Shown one piece after another: positions 1 through 12,300 of a stretch of 64,000 nucleotides of DNA. Made by a program: the position numbers and the translations under genes. The notes beneath the pieces are model-generated. The model did no database searches. It was not told where the DNA came from and worked only from the letters and a program-made list of their open reading frames with translations. Origin of the DNA: Rugalucina vietnamica (Eukaryota; Mollusca; Bivalvia; Lucinida; Lucinidae); assembly GCA_964017185.1 (NCBI GenBank), contig OZ024875.1, forward strand, positions 50,237,986-50,301,985, written 5' to 3'. Numbering within the stretch: the stretch's first letter is position 1; every line of letters starts with the position of its first letter.

Positions 1-546
1 ACATACCCTTTAAGCATGCACCTTGACCACTGACCTTGACCTATATTTTACGGTCCACTGACTTTGAAAATTTTTACATCAAAGTTTGTTTTTCTTGACA
101 TCAGTGATAGCTGCGAGGGTGAAATCTTGCATAGTAATTGTTCTTGACATACCCTTCAATCACGCATCTTGACCCCCTGACCTTGACCTATATTTCACCG
201 TCCATTAACTTTGTTAATTTTTATGTCAAAGTTTGGTTTTCTCTGCATCAGTGATAGCTGCAAGTGTGAAACCTTGCATAGTAATTGTCCTTGACATACC
301 CTTGAAGTACACACATTGACCTGCTGACCTTGACCTATATTTTACAGTCCATTGACTTTGTTAATTTTTACGTGGAAGTTTGTTTTTTTCTGCATCAGTG
401 ATAGCTGTGAGTGTGAAAGCTCGCATAGTAAATGTCCTTCACGTACACTTTCAGAACACACCTTAACCTGATGCCCTCGACCTATATTTCCTGTTTTAAG
501 TTATTTTGCCCGATGCAGGTGCAATATCGACCTCCTCGGCGTTCTT
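1..546. repeat. 3' part of a Helitron-like tandem-core element (148-bp unit)
   Basis: About three diverged copies of a 148-bp unit (recurrent words CCTTGACATACCCTT, TGACCTATATTT, CATCAGTGATAGCTGC) run into a terminal segment with GATGCAGGTGC and then GTTCTTG. The same unit and the same terminus recur at 7698-9119, so this is the end of another copy of that element, cut by the window edge. Architecture (tandem core plus subterminal inverted GCAGGTGC) resembles bivalve 'pearl' elements, which are Helitron-like; that assignment is inference. Confidence 0.75.
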
Positions 547-1084
547 GTCTCTTTTTCTACCGCATACAGTATCATTATGGTCATTTGTGACAGACGATAC
601 TTATCAAGTAGATGAGATGTGGAAAGTAACAAGAAATTAGAAAAATACTATGCTACCTTTCACATGTACAATTATCACAGGTGTTAAGAAATGCACTTTA
701 AAGCTAGGCTCACAGTAAAAAACAAAACAAAAAAAACTCTGTCACTATAGCTCGCTTCTTATGGCAAGTTCATTATCAATCACACTCTGACACATGCGCA
801 GTGGAGCAGTCTATCCGTCACTAAAGCAGGAAATATATTTTTTTTTTTTTTAAGTTGATGAAGCATGAAATTTGGGTCAAGGGCACGGGACCAGGTGGTT
901 ATTTTAGGAGTTTGTCAAAAACAATGGATATGTCTATACACTAGCAAGTTTTACAAGTTCATTAGAGCAATAAAATATATATGCTGGACCTAACATGGTG
1001 TGCAGCTCAGCAGAAAACTTTGTCACTACCTACTGAGCTATGGCGGATACCTATATTAACCTCATCTAGATCTCGCGCATTTTT
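547..1084. other. Intergenic, nothing recognised
   Basis: AT-rich sequence between two copies of the 148-bp-unit element. It contains a T homopolymer near 838-852 and no convincing coding or RNA gene. Confidence 0.5.
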
Positions 1085-1521
1085 ATCGCACCTGCTTATA
1101 GCAGGGTGCGATATAGGAGTTCAAATTTCTGTCCGTACGTACGTTCGTTCATTCGTCCGTCCATTCGTCCGTCCGTCAACATTTACGTCGAAGTTTAGTT
1201 TTCTCAACATCAGTTATAGCTGCGAGTCTGAAACCTTGCATAGTAATTGTCCCTGACATACCCTTCAAGCACGCACCTTAACCCGGTGCCTTTGACCTAT
1301 ATTTCATGGTCCACTGACTTTGAAAATTTATATGTCGAAGTTTTGTCAACATTTACGTCGAAGTTTGGTTTTCTCGACATCAGAGATAGCTGCGAGTTTG
1401 AAACCTTGCATAGTAATTATACCCCCCGCAAAACGAAGTTTTAGGGGGGTATACTGTTTTCAGCCTGTCCGTCATTCCGTGATTCCGTGATTCCGTCATT
1501 CCGTCAACATTTGGACATCTT

Positions 1522-3329
1522 TATACCCCCCGCAAAACGAAGTTTTAGGGGGGTATACTGTTTTCAGTCTGTCCGTAATTCCGTGATTCCGTGACTCCGT
1601 CATTCCGTCAACATTTTGACATCTTTGCTGAATAACTTAAGTAGTTTTTGCCCGATGTTCTTCAAATTTTCAACACACCTGCACCATAAGACAACACATG
1701 TGTGGTATGAATTTAGGGGCCAAAGGGTCAGTTTTGCAAGAGTTATGGGACTTTTTAAACCTATACATAGAATGTTTGCCATAGTGCTAATAGTGCATAC
1801 TTTGTGAAATCAACTCCTCCTACAGCTTTCAATATTCTCTTTTGATACTTTGCAGATATGTGCCAGAGATATTGAAGATATGCATGAAGAAGTATTATGC
1901 TAAAAAAATGAATTTTGACAAATTTACAGCATTTTGAACTTAGCCAATTTTCGATAATTGCCATATTCAATAATGTTTGGTAGTGCATAGTTTGTGAAAT
2001 CAACTCCTCATAGGGCTTTCAGTATTTCTTTTCAATACTTTGCAGACATGTTCCACACATATTGAGGATGTGCATGAAGAATTATAATGCTGAAAAAATA
2101 ATTTTTGACAAATTTACAGCATTTTTCAACGTAGCCATTTTTTGACCATTGCTTATATACAATAATGATTGGTAGTGCATATTTTGTGAAATCAACTCCT
2201 CCTAGGGCTTTCAGTATTTCTTTTCAATACTTTGCAGACATGTTCCACACATATTGAAGATGTGCATGAAGAATTATAATGCTGAAAAAATAATTTTTGA
2301 CAAATTTACAGCATTTTTTAACATAGCCATTTTTTGACCATTGCTTAAACAATAATGGTTGGTAGTATATATTTTGTGAAATCAACTCCTCCTAGGGCTT
2401 TCAGTATTTCTTTTCAATACTTTGCAGATATGTTCCACACATATTGAAGATGTGCATGAAGAATTATAATGCTGAAAATATAATTTTTGACAAATTTACA
2501 GCATTTTTCAACATAGCCATTTTTTGACCATTGCTTATATACAAAAATGGTTGGTAGTGCACATTTTGTGAAATCAACTCCTCCAAGGGCTTTCAGTATT
2601 TCTTTTTGATACTTTGCAGACATGTTCCTCACATATTGAAGATGTGCATGAAGAATTATAATACTGAAAAATTATTTTTTGACAAATTTACAGCATTTTT
2701 TAACATAGCCATTTTTTGACCATTGCTTATATACAATGATGGTTTGTGAAATCAACTCCTCCTAGGGCTTTCAGTATTTCTTTTCAATACTTTGCAGACA
2801 TGTTCCACACATATTGAAGATGTGCATGAATAATTATAATACTGAAAAAGTGATATTTGACAAATTGACATCATTTTTCAACATAGCCATTTCTTGACCA
2901 TTGCTTATATACAATAATGGTTGGTAGTGCATACTTTGTGAAATCAACTCCTCCTAGGGCTTTCAATGTTTCTTTTAGATTCTTTGTAGATTTGTTCCAG
3001 ATATATTTTAGATGTGCATGAATAATTTTCATGCTGAAAATTTAATTTTTGACAAACTTACAGCTTTTATTTAACTTAGCCAATGTTTACCATTTCTCAT
3101 GATAAACAATGATCATAGTGCATACAGTGAAATCAACCTCAAGCTTTCAATATATTCTTTTAATATCTTATAGATGTGACTGGCATACTGGGGATGTACA
3201 TGAAGGATTATAATGCTGAAAAGATATCTTTGACAAATTTTCTGCATGTTTGACTTAGGAAGTTATTGGCCAGCTTCAGATAATTTTGCGGGGGGTATAC
3301 TGAAAGCCTTGCTTGCAGCCAATTTCTAG
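1522..3329. mobile_element. Helitron-like element B-inner, inserted in B-outer
   Basis: A second complete copy: 5' ATACCCCCCGC hairpin, CCGT-rich stretch, about eight tandem units of roughly 190 bp, then GCGGGGGGTATACTG and a terminal CTAG. The outer copy reads CATCTT at the left junction and TTGCTGAATAAC at the right, and the intact sequence CATCTTTGCTGAATAAC is seen inside this copy at 1619-1635. The junction therefore defines a precise insertion at TT. Confidence 0.78.
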
Positions 3330-4859
3330 TTGCTGAATAACTTGAGTAGCTTTTTCCTGATTTGTTTCAAATTTTCACCACACTTGCGCCATCAGACAAT
3401 ACATGTGTGATATGAATTTAGGGGCCAAAGGGTCAGTATTGCAAGAGTTATGGGACTTTTTAAGTCTTCCTATAAGCTATAACATGTTTGCCATAGTAGT
3501 ACATACTTTGTGAAATCAACTCCTCTTACAGCTTTCAATGTTTCCTTTTAATATTTTGCTGATATGTTTCAGATATATTGCAGATGTGCATGAACAATTG
3601 TCATGCTGAAAAAATCATTTTTGACAAATTTACAGCATTTTTAACTTAGCAAATTTTCTATAATTGCTTATATTCAATAATGGTTGGTAGTGCATACTTT
3701 GTGAAATCAACTCCTCCTAGGGCTTTCAGTGTTTCTTTTCAGTACTTTGCAGACATGTTACAGACATATTGAAGATGTGCATGAAGAATTATAATGCTGA
3801 AAAAATAATTTTTGACAAATTTACAGCATTTTTTAACTTTGCCATTTTTCGACTATTGCTTACATACATACTTTGTGAAATCAACTCCTCCTAGGGCTTT
3901 CAGTATTTCTTTTCAGTACTTTGCAGACATGTTACAGACATATTGAAGATGTGCATGAAGAATTATAATGCTGAAAAAATAATTTTTGACAAATTTACAG
4001 CATTTTTTAACTTTGCCATTTTTCGACTATTGCTTACATGCATACTTTGTGAAATCAACTCCTCCTAGGGCTTTCAGTATTTCTTTTCAGTACGTTGCAG
4101 ACATGTTACAGACATATTGAATATGTGCATGAAGAATTATAATGCTGAAAAAATAATTTTTGACAAATTTACAGCATTTTTTAACTTAGCCATTTTTCGA
4201 CTATTGCTTACATACAATAATGGTTGGAAGTGCATACTTTGTGAAATCAACTCCTCCTAGGGCTTTCAGTGTTTCTTTTTAATTCTTTGCAGATTTGCTC
4301 CAGATATGTTGAAGATGTGCATGAAGAATTTTTATGCTGAAAATTTTAGTTTTGACAAATTTACAGCTTTTTAAACTTAGCCAATTTTGACCATTTCTGC
4401 TTATATTCAATTATGGTTGATAGTACATACTTTGTGAAATCCAACTCCTCCTGGGGCTTTCAGTAATTCTTTTCAATACTTTGCAAACATGTTACAGACA
4501 TATTGAAGATGTGCATAAAGAATTTTATTGGTGAAAAAATAATGTTTGACAAATTTACAGCATTTTTCAACTTAGACATTTTTCAACCATCGCTAATATA
4601 CAGTACGGCTGGTAGAGCATACTTTATGAAATCAAGTCCTCCTAGTGCTTTCATAGTTTCATTTGAATTCTTTGCACACTTGTTCCAGATATATTTCAGA
4701 TGTGCATGAATAATTCTTATGCTGAATAATTCATTTTTGACAAATTTACAGCTTTTTTTAGCATAGCCAATTTTTGACCATTTCTCATGATAAATAATGA
4801 TCAACAGTGTACAGTGAAATCAACAATAATTGTACTCCCTGAGCTTTCAGTATATTATT

Positions 4860-7526
4860 AGCTCACCTGAGCCGAAGGCTCGCAGGTGAGCTTATAGGAT
4901 AGGCAGGCATCCGTCGTCCGTCGTCGTCGTCGTCGTCGTCGTCCGTCGTCCGTCCACAATTTCAAAGAAGAATATTTCTGAAGCTAGTAGGCCGATCTTG
5001 ATCAAATTTAATGTGAACCATAATTGGGTTGAGGGATTGTTGGCATTAGGTTTTGGAGCAGATTGTATCAAAATTGTGGTTTCCATGGCAACAGATAGGT
5101 CCCATAGACTAACAATGGGAAAAATTAAAAAAATCTTCTTCTCTGAAACCACTAGGCCCACAGCTTTGATATTTGGTATGTAGCAATGGCTAATGGTCCT
5201 CTACATAAATTGTGCCATTCATGCCCCTGGGGTCAAATTTGGCCACGCCCTGGGGGTCGATAGTATCCATAGACTTACTATGGGAAAAAAATTCAAAAAT
5301 CTTCTTCTCTGAAACCACAGGGCCCACAGCTTTGATATTTGGTATGTAGCAATGGCTAATGGTCCTCTACATAAATTGTGCCAGCCATGCCCCTGGGGTC
5401 AAATTTGGCCACGCCCCGGGGGTCGATAGTCTCCATAGACTTACAATTGGAAAAACTAAAAAAATCTTCTTCTCTGAAACCACTAGGCCCACAGCTTTGA
5501 TATTTGGTATGTAGCAATGGCTAATGGTCCTCTACATAAATTGTGCCATTCATGCCCCTGGGGTCAAATTTGGCCACGCCCCGGGGGTTGATAGTCTCCA
5601 TAGACTTACTATGGGAAAAAAATTAAAAAATCTTCTTCTCTGAAACCACAGGGCACACAGCTTTGATATTTTGTAGGTGGCAATGGCTAATGGTCCTCTA
5701 CATAAATTGTGCCATTCATGCCCCTGGGGTCAAATTTGGCCACACCCCGGGGGTCGATAGTCTCCATAGACCTACAATAGGAAAAAAACTAAAAAAAATC
5801 TTCTTCTCTGAAACCACTAGGCCAACAGCTTTGATATTTGGTATATAGCAATGGCTAATGGTCCTCCACATAAATTGTGCCATTCATGCCCCTGGGGTCA
5901 AATTTGGCCACGCCCCAGGGGTTGATAGTCTCCATAGACTTACTATGGGAAAAAAATTCAAAAATCTTCTTCTCTGAAACCACAGGGCCCACAGCTTTGA
6001 TATTTGGTATGTAGCAATGGCTAATGGTCCTCTACATAAATTGTGCCATTCATGCCCCTGGGGTCAAATTTGGCCACGCCCCGGGGGTCGATAGTCTCCA
6101 TAGACTAACAATTGGAAAAACTAAAAAAATCTTCTACTCTGAAACCACTAGGCCCACAGCTTTGATATTTGGTATGTAGCAATGGCTAATGGTCCTCTAC
6201 ATAAATTGTGCCATTCATGCCCCTGGGGTCAAATTTGGCCACGCCCCGGGGGTTGATAGTCTCCATAGACTTACTATGGGAAAAAAATTAAAAAATCTTC
6301 TTCTCTGAAACCACAGGGCCCACAGCTTTGATATTTTGTAGGTGGCAATGGCTAATGGTCCTCTACATAAATTGTGCCATTCATGCCCCTGGGGTCAAAT
6401 TTGGCCACACCCCGGGGGTCGATAGTCTCCATAGACCTACAATAGGAAAAAAACTAAAAAAAATCTTCTTCTCTGAAACCACTAGGCCAACAGCTTTGAT
6501 ATTTGGTATGTAGCAATGGCTAATGGTCCTCTACATAAATTGTGCCATTCATGCCCCTGGGGTCAAATTTGGCCACGCCCCAGGGGTTGATAGTCTCCAT
6601 AGACTTACTATGGGAAAAAAATTAAAAAATCTTCTTCTCTGAAACCACAGGGCCCACAGCTTTGATATTTTGTATGTGGCAATGGCTAATGGTCCTCTAC
6701 ATAAATTGTGCCAATCATGTCCCCGGGGTCAAATTTGGCCACGCCCCGGGGGTCGATAGTCTCCATAGACCTACAATAGGAAAAACTAAAAAAATCTTCT
6801 GCTCTGAAACCACTAGGCCCACAGCTTTGATATTTGGTATGTAGCAATGGCTAATGGTCCTCTACATAAATTGTGCCATTCAAGGCGCTGGGGTCAAATT
6901 TGGCCACGCCCTGGGGGTTGATAGTCTCCATAGACTTACTATGGGAAAAAAATTAAAAAATCTTCTTCTCTGAAACCACTAGGCCCACAGCTTTGATATT
7001 TGGTATGTAGCAATGGCTAATGGTCCTCTACATAAATTGTGCTATTCATGCCCCTGGGGTCAAATTTGGCCACGCCCCGGAGGTTGATAGTCTCAATAGA
7101 CTTGCTATGGGAAAAAAATTAAAAAATCTTCTTCTCTGAAACCACAGGGCACACAGCTTTGATATTTTGTATGTGGCAATGGCTAATGGTCCTCTACATA
7201 AATTGTGCCAGCCATGCCCCTGGGGTCAAATTTGGCCAGGCCCCGGGGGTAGATAGTCTGCATAGACTTACAATGGGAAAAACTAACAAAAATCTTCTTC
7301 TCTGAAACCAAAAGGCCCAGAGCTTCTATATTTTGTATGTAGCAATGTTTGGTAGTCCCCATTATAAATTGTGCCAGTCATGCCCCTGGGTCAAATTTGG
7401 CCATGCCCCGGGGGTCAATAGTGTCCATGCATAGACTTTCATTGGTCGATTCTCAATTAATTTAAATCTCATGAGCTTGCAATGTGATAATCTCTCAGGT
7501 GAGCTACAGGACCAATGGTCCTCTAG
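4860..7526. mobile_element. Helitron-like element C (166-bp core) inserted in B
   Basis: The 5' end is AGCTCACCTGAGCC with its hairpin partner GGCTCGCAGGTGAGCT, then a CCGTCGT microsatellite (4910-4955). About 13 tandem units of roughly 166 bp follow (words CTTCTTCTCTGAAACCAC, TGGGGTCAAATTTGGCC, CTACATAAATTGTGCC). The 3' end has CAGGTGAGCT, inverted relative to the 5' end, then the palindrome AGGACCAATGGTCCT and CTAG. A terminal hairpin followed by CTRR is a Helitron hallmark. Left flank ATT and right flank TTT fit T|T insertion. Alternate units differ, giving higher-order repeats. Confidence 0.8.
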
Positions 7527-9119
7527 TTTAATACCTTACAGACATGAGTCAGACATACGGAGGATTTTCATGAAGGATTATAATGCTGAAAAGATATTTT
7601 TGACAAATGTTTTGCATGTTTGACTTAAAGGAAGTTATTGGCCTTAGATAATTTTGCGGGGGGTATACTGAAAGCCTTGCTTGCAGCCAATTTCTAGTTG
7701 TCCTTGACATACCGGTCAGGCACGCACCTTAACCCGGTGCCCTTGACCTATATTTCACGGTCCGATGACTTTGAAAATTTTTACGTCGAAGTTTGGTTTT
7801 CTCGACATCAGAGATAGCTGCGAATCTGAAACCTTGCATAGTAATTGTCCTTGACATACCCTTCAAGCACGCACCTTAACCCGGTGCCCTTGACCTATAT
7901 TTCACGGTCCACTGACTTTGAAAATTTTTACGTTGAAGTTTGGTTTTCTCGACATCAGAGATAGCTACAAGTCTGAAACCTTGCATAGTAATTGTCCTTG
8001 ACATACCCTTCAAGCACACACCTTAACCCGGTGCCCTTGACCTATATTTCACGGTCCACTGACTTTGATAATTTTTACTTTGAAGTTTGGTTTTCTCGAC
8101 ATCAGAGATAGCTGCAAGTCTGAAACCTTGCATAGTAATTGTCCTTGACATACCCTTCAAGCACGCACCTTACCCCGGTGCCCTTGACCTATATTTCACG
8201 GTCCACTGACTTTGATAATTTTTACGTCGAAGTTTGGTTTTCTCGACATCAGAGATAGCTGCAAGTCTGAAACATTGCATAGTAATTGTCCTTGACATAC
8301 CCTTCAAGCACACACCTTAACCCGGTGCCCTTGACCTATATTTCACGATTCTCTGACTTTGAAAATGTTTACGTAGAAGTTTGGTTTTCTCGACATCAGA
8401 GATAGCTGCAAGTCTGAAACCTTGAATAGTAATTGTCCTTGACATACCCTTCAAGCACCCACCTTAACCCGGTGCCCTTGACCTATATTTCACGGTCCAC
8501 TGACTTTGATAATTTTTATGTCGAAGTTTGGTTTTCTCGACATCAGAGACAGCTGCAAGTCTGAAACCTTGCATAGTAATTGTCCTTGACATACCCTTCA
8601 AGCACGCACCTTAACCCGGTGCCCTTGACCTATATTTCACGGTCCACTGACTTTGAAAATTTTTAAGTCCAAGTTTGGTTTTCTCGACATCAGAGATAGC
8701 TGCAGGTCTGAAACATTGCATAGTAATTGTCCTTGACATACACTTCAAGCACACACCTTAACCCGGTGCCCTTGACCTATATTTCACGGTTCACTGACTT
8801 TGAAAATTTTTACGTCGAAGTTTGGTTTTCTCAACATCAGAGATAGCTGCAAGTCTGAAACCTTGCATAGTAATTGTCCTTGACATACCCTTCAAGCATG
8901 CACCTTAACCCGGTGCCCTCGACCTATATTTCACGATCCACTGACGTTGAAGTTTGGTTTTCTCGACATCAGAGATAGCTGCGAGTCTGAAACCTTGCAT
9001 AGTAATTGTCCTTGACATGCCCTCAAGCACGCACCTTGACCTGGTGCCCTTGAACTATATTTCACGGTCTATTAACTTTGCCCGATGCAGGTGCGATATC
9101 GACCTCCGCGGAGTTCTTG

Positions 9120-9315
9120 TTATTTTGTTTATTTTGTCTAATGTAGGGACATAAAACCAAGATTATTCTGCATTAATTGCCCAGATAACATTTGGCCAAA
9201 TGTGACAGATTAGTGCACAGGCGACGATGGTGTTGAACCGTCGAAGGAGGAATATTTTAGTTGACTTCCGCTTTACGGTGACTCGTCGCACCACTCACAA
9301 CGGAAGTTTACAAAG
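9120..9315 (+). promoter_or_regulatory. Presumed CEP41 promoter and 5' leader
   Basis: Only about 195 bp separate the end of element A from the CEP41 start codon, so the core promoter must lie here or in the repeat. Two ETS-type motifs are visible: ACTTCCG at 9264-9270 and CGGAAGT at 9301-9307. The sequence is richer in CpG than its surroundings (for example GACTCGTCGCACC). No TATA box is evident. Function is inferred from position and motif only. Confidence 0.5.
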
Positions 9316-9354
9316 ATGTCTGCCGTAAGCACGTCGAGACCAAAGAAAGTAGAC
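9316..9354 (+). CDS. CEP41: CEP41 exon 1
   Basis: Encodes MSAVSTSRPKKVD. The ATG in AAAGATGT has a purine at -2 and A at -3. Donor GTAAGT, phase 0. The start is chosen because it is the first ATG upstream that joins in frame to exon 2; the short Ser/Lys/Arg-rich N-terminus is typical of CEP41. Confidence 0.88.
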
Positions 9355-12300
9355 GTAAGTTGGAATTTCTACTTTGTTTGAAAAATAAAAGGCGATTTTG
9401 ACACTGAAACTTAATCATTGCAAGTTATTTCATTGTTTTGTCCGTAGTGTCTTTCTGAAATTCATACTGTTGTTTATTTTTCAGCCGCTGAGCAAAAAGG
9501 TTCCTGAAAATCCAAAATACAAAAATGTGCGCTCTACGATTGATACAGGTAAGCTTTGATCATTGTACAAATTTGACTTTTTCATTGTGTGATCAATGAA
9601 CATCAAGTACACGTCTATCAATTTGCTAGAGATGATTATTTCCGATCATCACCGCTGGAATTCAAACGTCCTGTACACAGGGGCCTGTATCATCATTTTT
9701 TAAGGCTTTAGGTGGGATTAGTATGTATATATAGTCTATATATTTAGTCTATATATTCATACGAATCCCCCTAAAACCTTAAAAATGATGATACAGGCCC
9801 CTGTGGTCATGTAAACTGTCCTGTATTCAAGGCGTCAGAATAGCTCAATGGTTTCGTACTGGAATTTCTGAGCTATATACGTTCACGTCCTGGCATTGAC
9901 GAATATATTTCTGAAAAGAAATTAATCAGGAACCTGTTGGAACATATGTGGTTTAGCTGTCCCCTTCTGAATGATGTCACGAGTGTTTTCACGGGAACAT
10001 ATTTGGCAAATTAATCCAACAGTTTGCCACATATCCAAATCCTTGCAACACTGTCTCAAACATTGCAAATTGTGTCTTAATAATAATGACTTTACATTTT
10101 TGTATCTCCAGTCCATACATGTGACGAATTCGAAATAGGCATATGGGAGATTTTTCTTTGATTTCAGGGAGGTTTTTGAAAAAATGTATATAGAATACAT
10201 AGGACAATTCTATGTTCATTTCAGGGAGATTTTGAATTTTCTTGAAAAAAGTGGTACATCACTACATGTGCATGTATATTTTAGACAAACTTTAGATCAT
10301 TTTGTCACTCATCACCTGGAGTCTCCCTGTGATCAGGGAAGCATCACACACATGCCAGTCTGGTCTCACATGACAAATCTTTACCAAAATAGTCATTCAT
10401 GAAAATTATAAAGACAATGTATCAATTTGACTTCTACGCCAGTTTTTAGTACAGATATTTACAAAAGTGTTAGATTCTGACCATTACGTTCCTTTTATAA
10501 CATGATGCATCACACTTGGTATAGCAGACCAGTTTCTTCATCTTATTCTCACAACAGTTCTCTTTATGCCATGAATGTTGTCTTGTTTGTTATATTTAAG
10601 AAATGAATTTCATTTTTTTCTGCTAGCATTCCACTTTGGTTCATTATATCTAAGCTCCATGAACATCAGAAAAATGAAATTCTGAATTTCATTACTTATA
10701 TTTACATTTATTGTGTCGCTTGTTGAAAAATGATCAAGGCGATCTTATTTACAAGCAAATAGCGAATTTACACACAGTGTGAGTTCATACAGCGGAGAGG
10801 CATCAATGGCATCATGATGTTTACAATGTCCAATCACATTGGTGAGAGCCATGCTTGACACGATGTTGTTCATTGAACTATGTATCGCATTTCATTTCTG
10901 TAGATTCATTAAGACTGCATCAGAAATGTAAATGTTGCCTAAACAATGCTACTTACTAAACTGTATGAACAACATTCCCGTACATGATGATAAACAAGAA
11001 TATTTATTTTTATTTTTGAATAAATTTCATAAACATAAATATGTGCATAGCATTATTGGGACTGGGTGAGTTAATCACGCTGCTGATAAAATGAGTACAT
11101 ACTTGAATTGTTGGTATGCACAGAATAAACATTTTGCTGCATACTGTATAGACAAATGAGCCACCTCGTGGAAAAACCAACAATGTGGTTTCCGAACAGA
11201 TCTGACACAAACCGGCCTGTACAGCTACAGAAGCAGGCTAGATGTTTGAAATTTTGGAGTTAGGTAGAGGAGGAGTTGTACTATCCGAGTAGCGAAAACA
11301 AAGGCGCTGATCAGCCTTGCGGTTACCACGAAGCTGATCTGGGTCTTTGTTTTCGCCTATGCAGATTGTTGGTTTTCCCATGGGGCGGCTCAAATTGTGA
11401 AAAAAAATTATCCACAGCACTGAGACATACACAGAAATAATTATACTGGACAAAAAAAGAAACGCAACAATAGGCCACAGAGGATTTTCGAGTTTAAGGG
11501 TAAAACGTTGATAATTTCAGGTCTATTGCTGTAGGATTCCCATTCATGGGATATACACTCCCAGTAAATTAAAAACAACATATTTCGCGTTTCTCCGCAA
11601 CCATGGCAAACGCGAAATTTTCATTTCTCGGAGAAACACCGCGAAATAAGCCAGGTAGACAAAATCGTCTGCGCAAACTTCCTCGGTGTTTCTCGGTGAA
11701 ATTTCTCGGTGTTTCTCCGAGAAAGGTAATTACCTTGATTTGTCGATCAAAGTCAATTTCGCGGAGTTTCTCGGAGGAATTTTGAAAATGAGTACATGTA
11801 TGATAATTTTTGAATAAATATAAAACATTTAAAGTTAAGTTTTTTTACAAGTATGTAACTAATGGATATTACGTATTTATTTAGATGGTTATAATCCATA
11901 TTTAATGTTTTGTTTACATTAAATTTTATGACCTTTATCACCTGTGTTTTGTTTAACACCATCTACGATTACCCGATCTTTGAACATAAGAATGGATGCG
12001 AATCTGATTTAATATTTAAGGGCGTCATTAGATATTCGTAGCTTGAGCATTGTCCTTTCCGACAAATAATGAAATAACCACACTTCAAGTGAACATATGG
12101 ATAATCAGTATCCAGGAAAACATGTCCGTGAAATGTGTACCCCCTTACACCCCACTTTCATGTACAAAATCTGGGGTTTGCAGGGGTCACGTATACCTAT
12201 TGTTCTTATTTTTGATCGACATATTCTGTGAGTATTCGGTAGAACCGCCTCAGCGATACGGTGCTAAGGTATACCCACAATCAATGTTTTGAGCAAAAAT

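Larger units (their letters stand above)
1419..7697. mobile_element. Helitron-like element B-outer, inserted in element A
   Basis: It starts ATACCCCCCGC, with a hairpin to GGGGGGTAT at 1446-1454, then CCGT/ATTCCGT repeats. Its core of roughly 190-bp units (words CTCCTAGGGCTTTCAGTATT and TTTGACAAATTTACAGC) fills 3330-4859 and 7527-7640. The 3' end is GCGGGGGGTATACTG followed by CTAG at 7694-7697. Element A reads ...AATTGTCC where it is intact, and here it is broken after AATT and resumes as TTGTCC, so insertion was at a TT. B is itself interrupted by B-inner (1522-3329) and C (4860-7526). Confidence 0.75.
1085..9119. mobile_element. Helitron-like element A, 148-bp core, split by nested insertions
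   Basis: The 5' end carries a hairpin made of ATCGCACCTGC and its near-complement AGGGTGCGAT, followed by (CCGT)n at 1152-1175 and the first 148-bp core units to 1418. The core resumes at 7698 and continues as about ten tandem units to 9060. The 3' end has GATGCAGGTGCGATAT, inverted relative to the 5' end, then a small palindrome CTCCGCGGAG and TTCTTG. The interruption from 1419 to 7697 is element B. No Rep/helicase is present, so the element is non-autonomous. Confidence 0.75.

Noticed and set aside
5663-6844. Repeated 61-aa frames (WQWLMVLYINCA) as a small protein family
   Set aside because: They lie in the tandem core of element C, have no conserved stop/start logic, and drift as DNA.
1-9119. 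CRISPR-like direct repeats
   Set aside because: Units are contiguous 148-190-bp tandem copies without unique spacers, in a eukaryotic genome.
9834-9902. Functional tRNA gene
   Set aside because: Box A and B words are present, but the acceptor and anticodon stems do not close.
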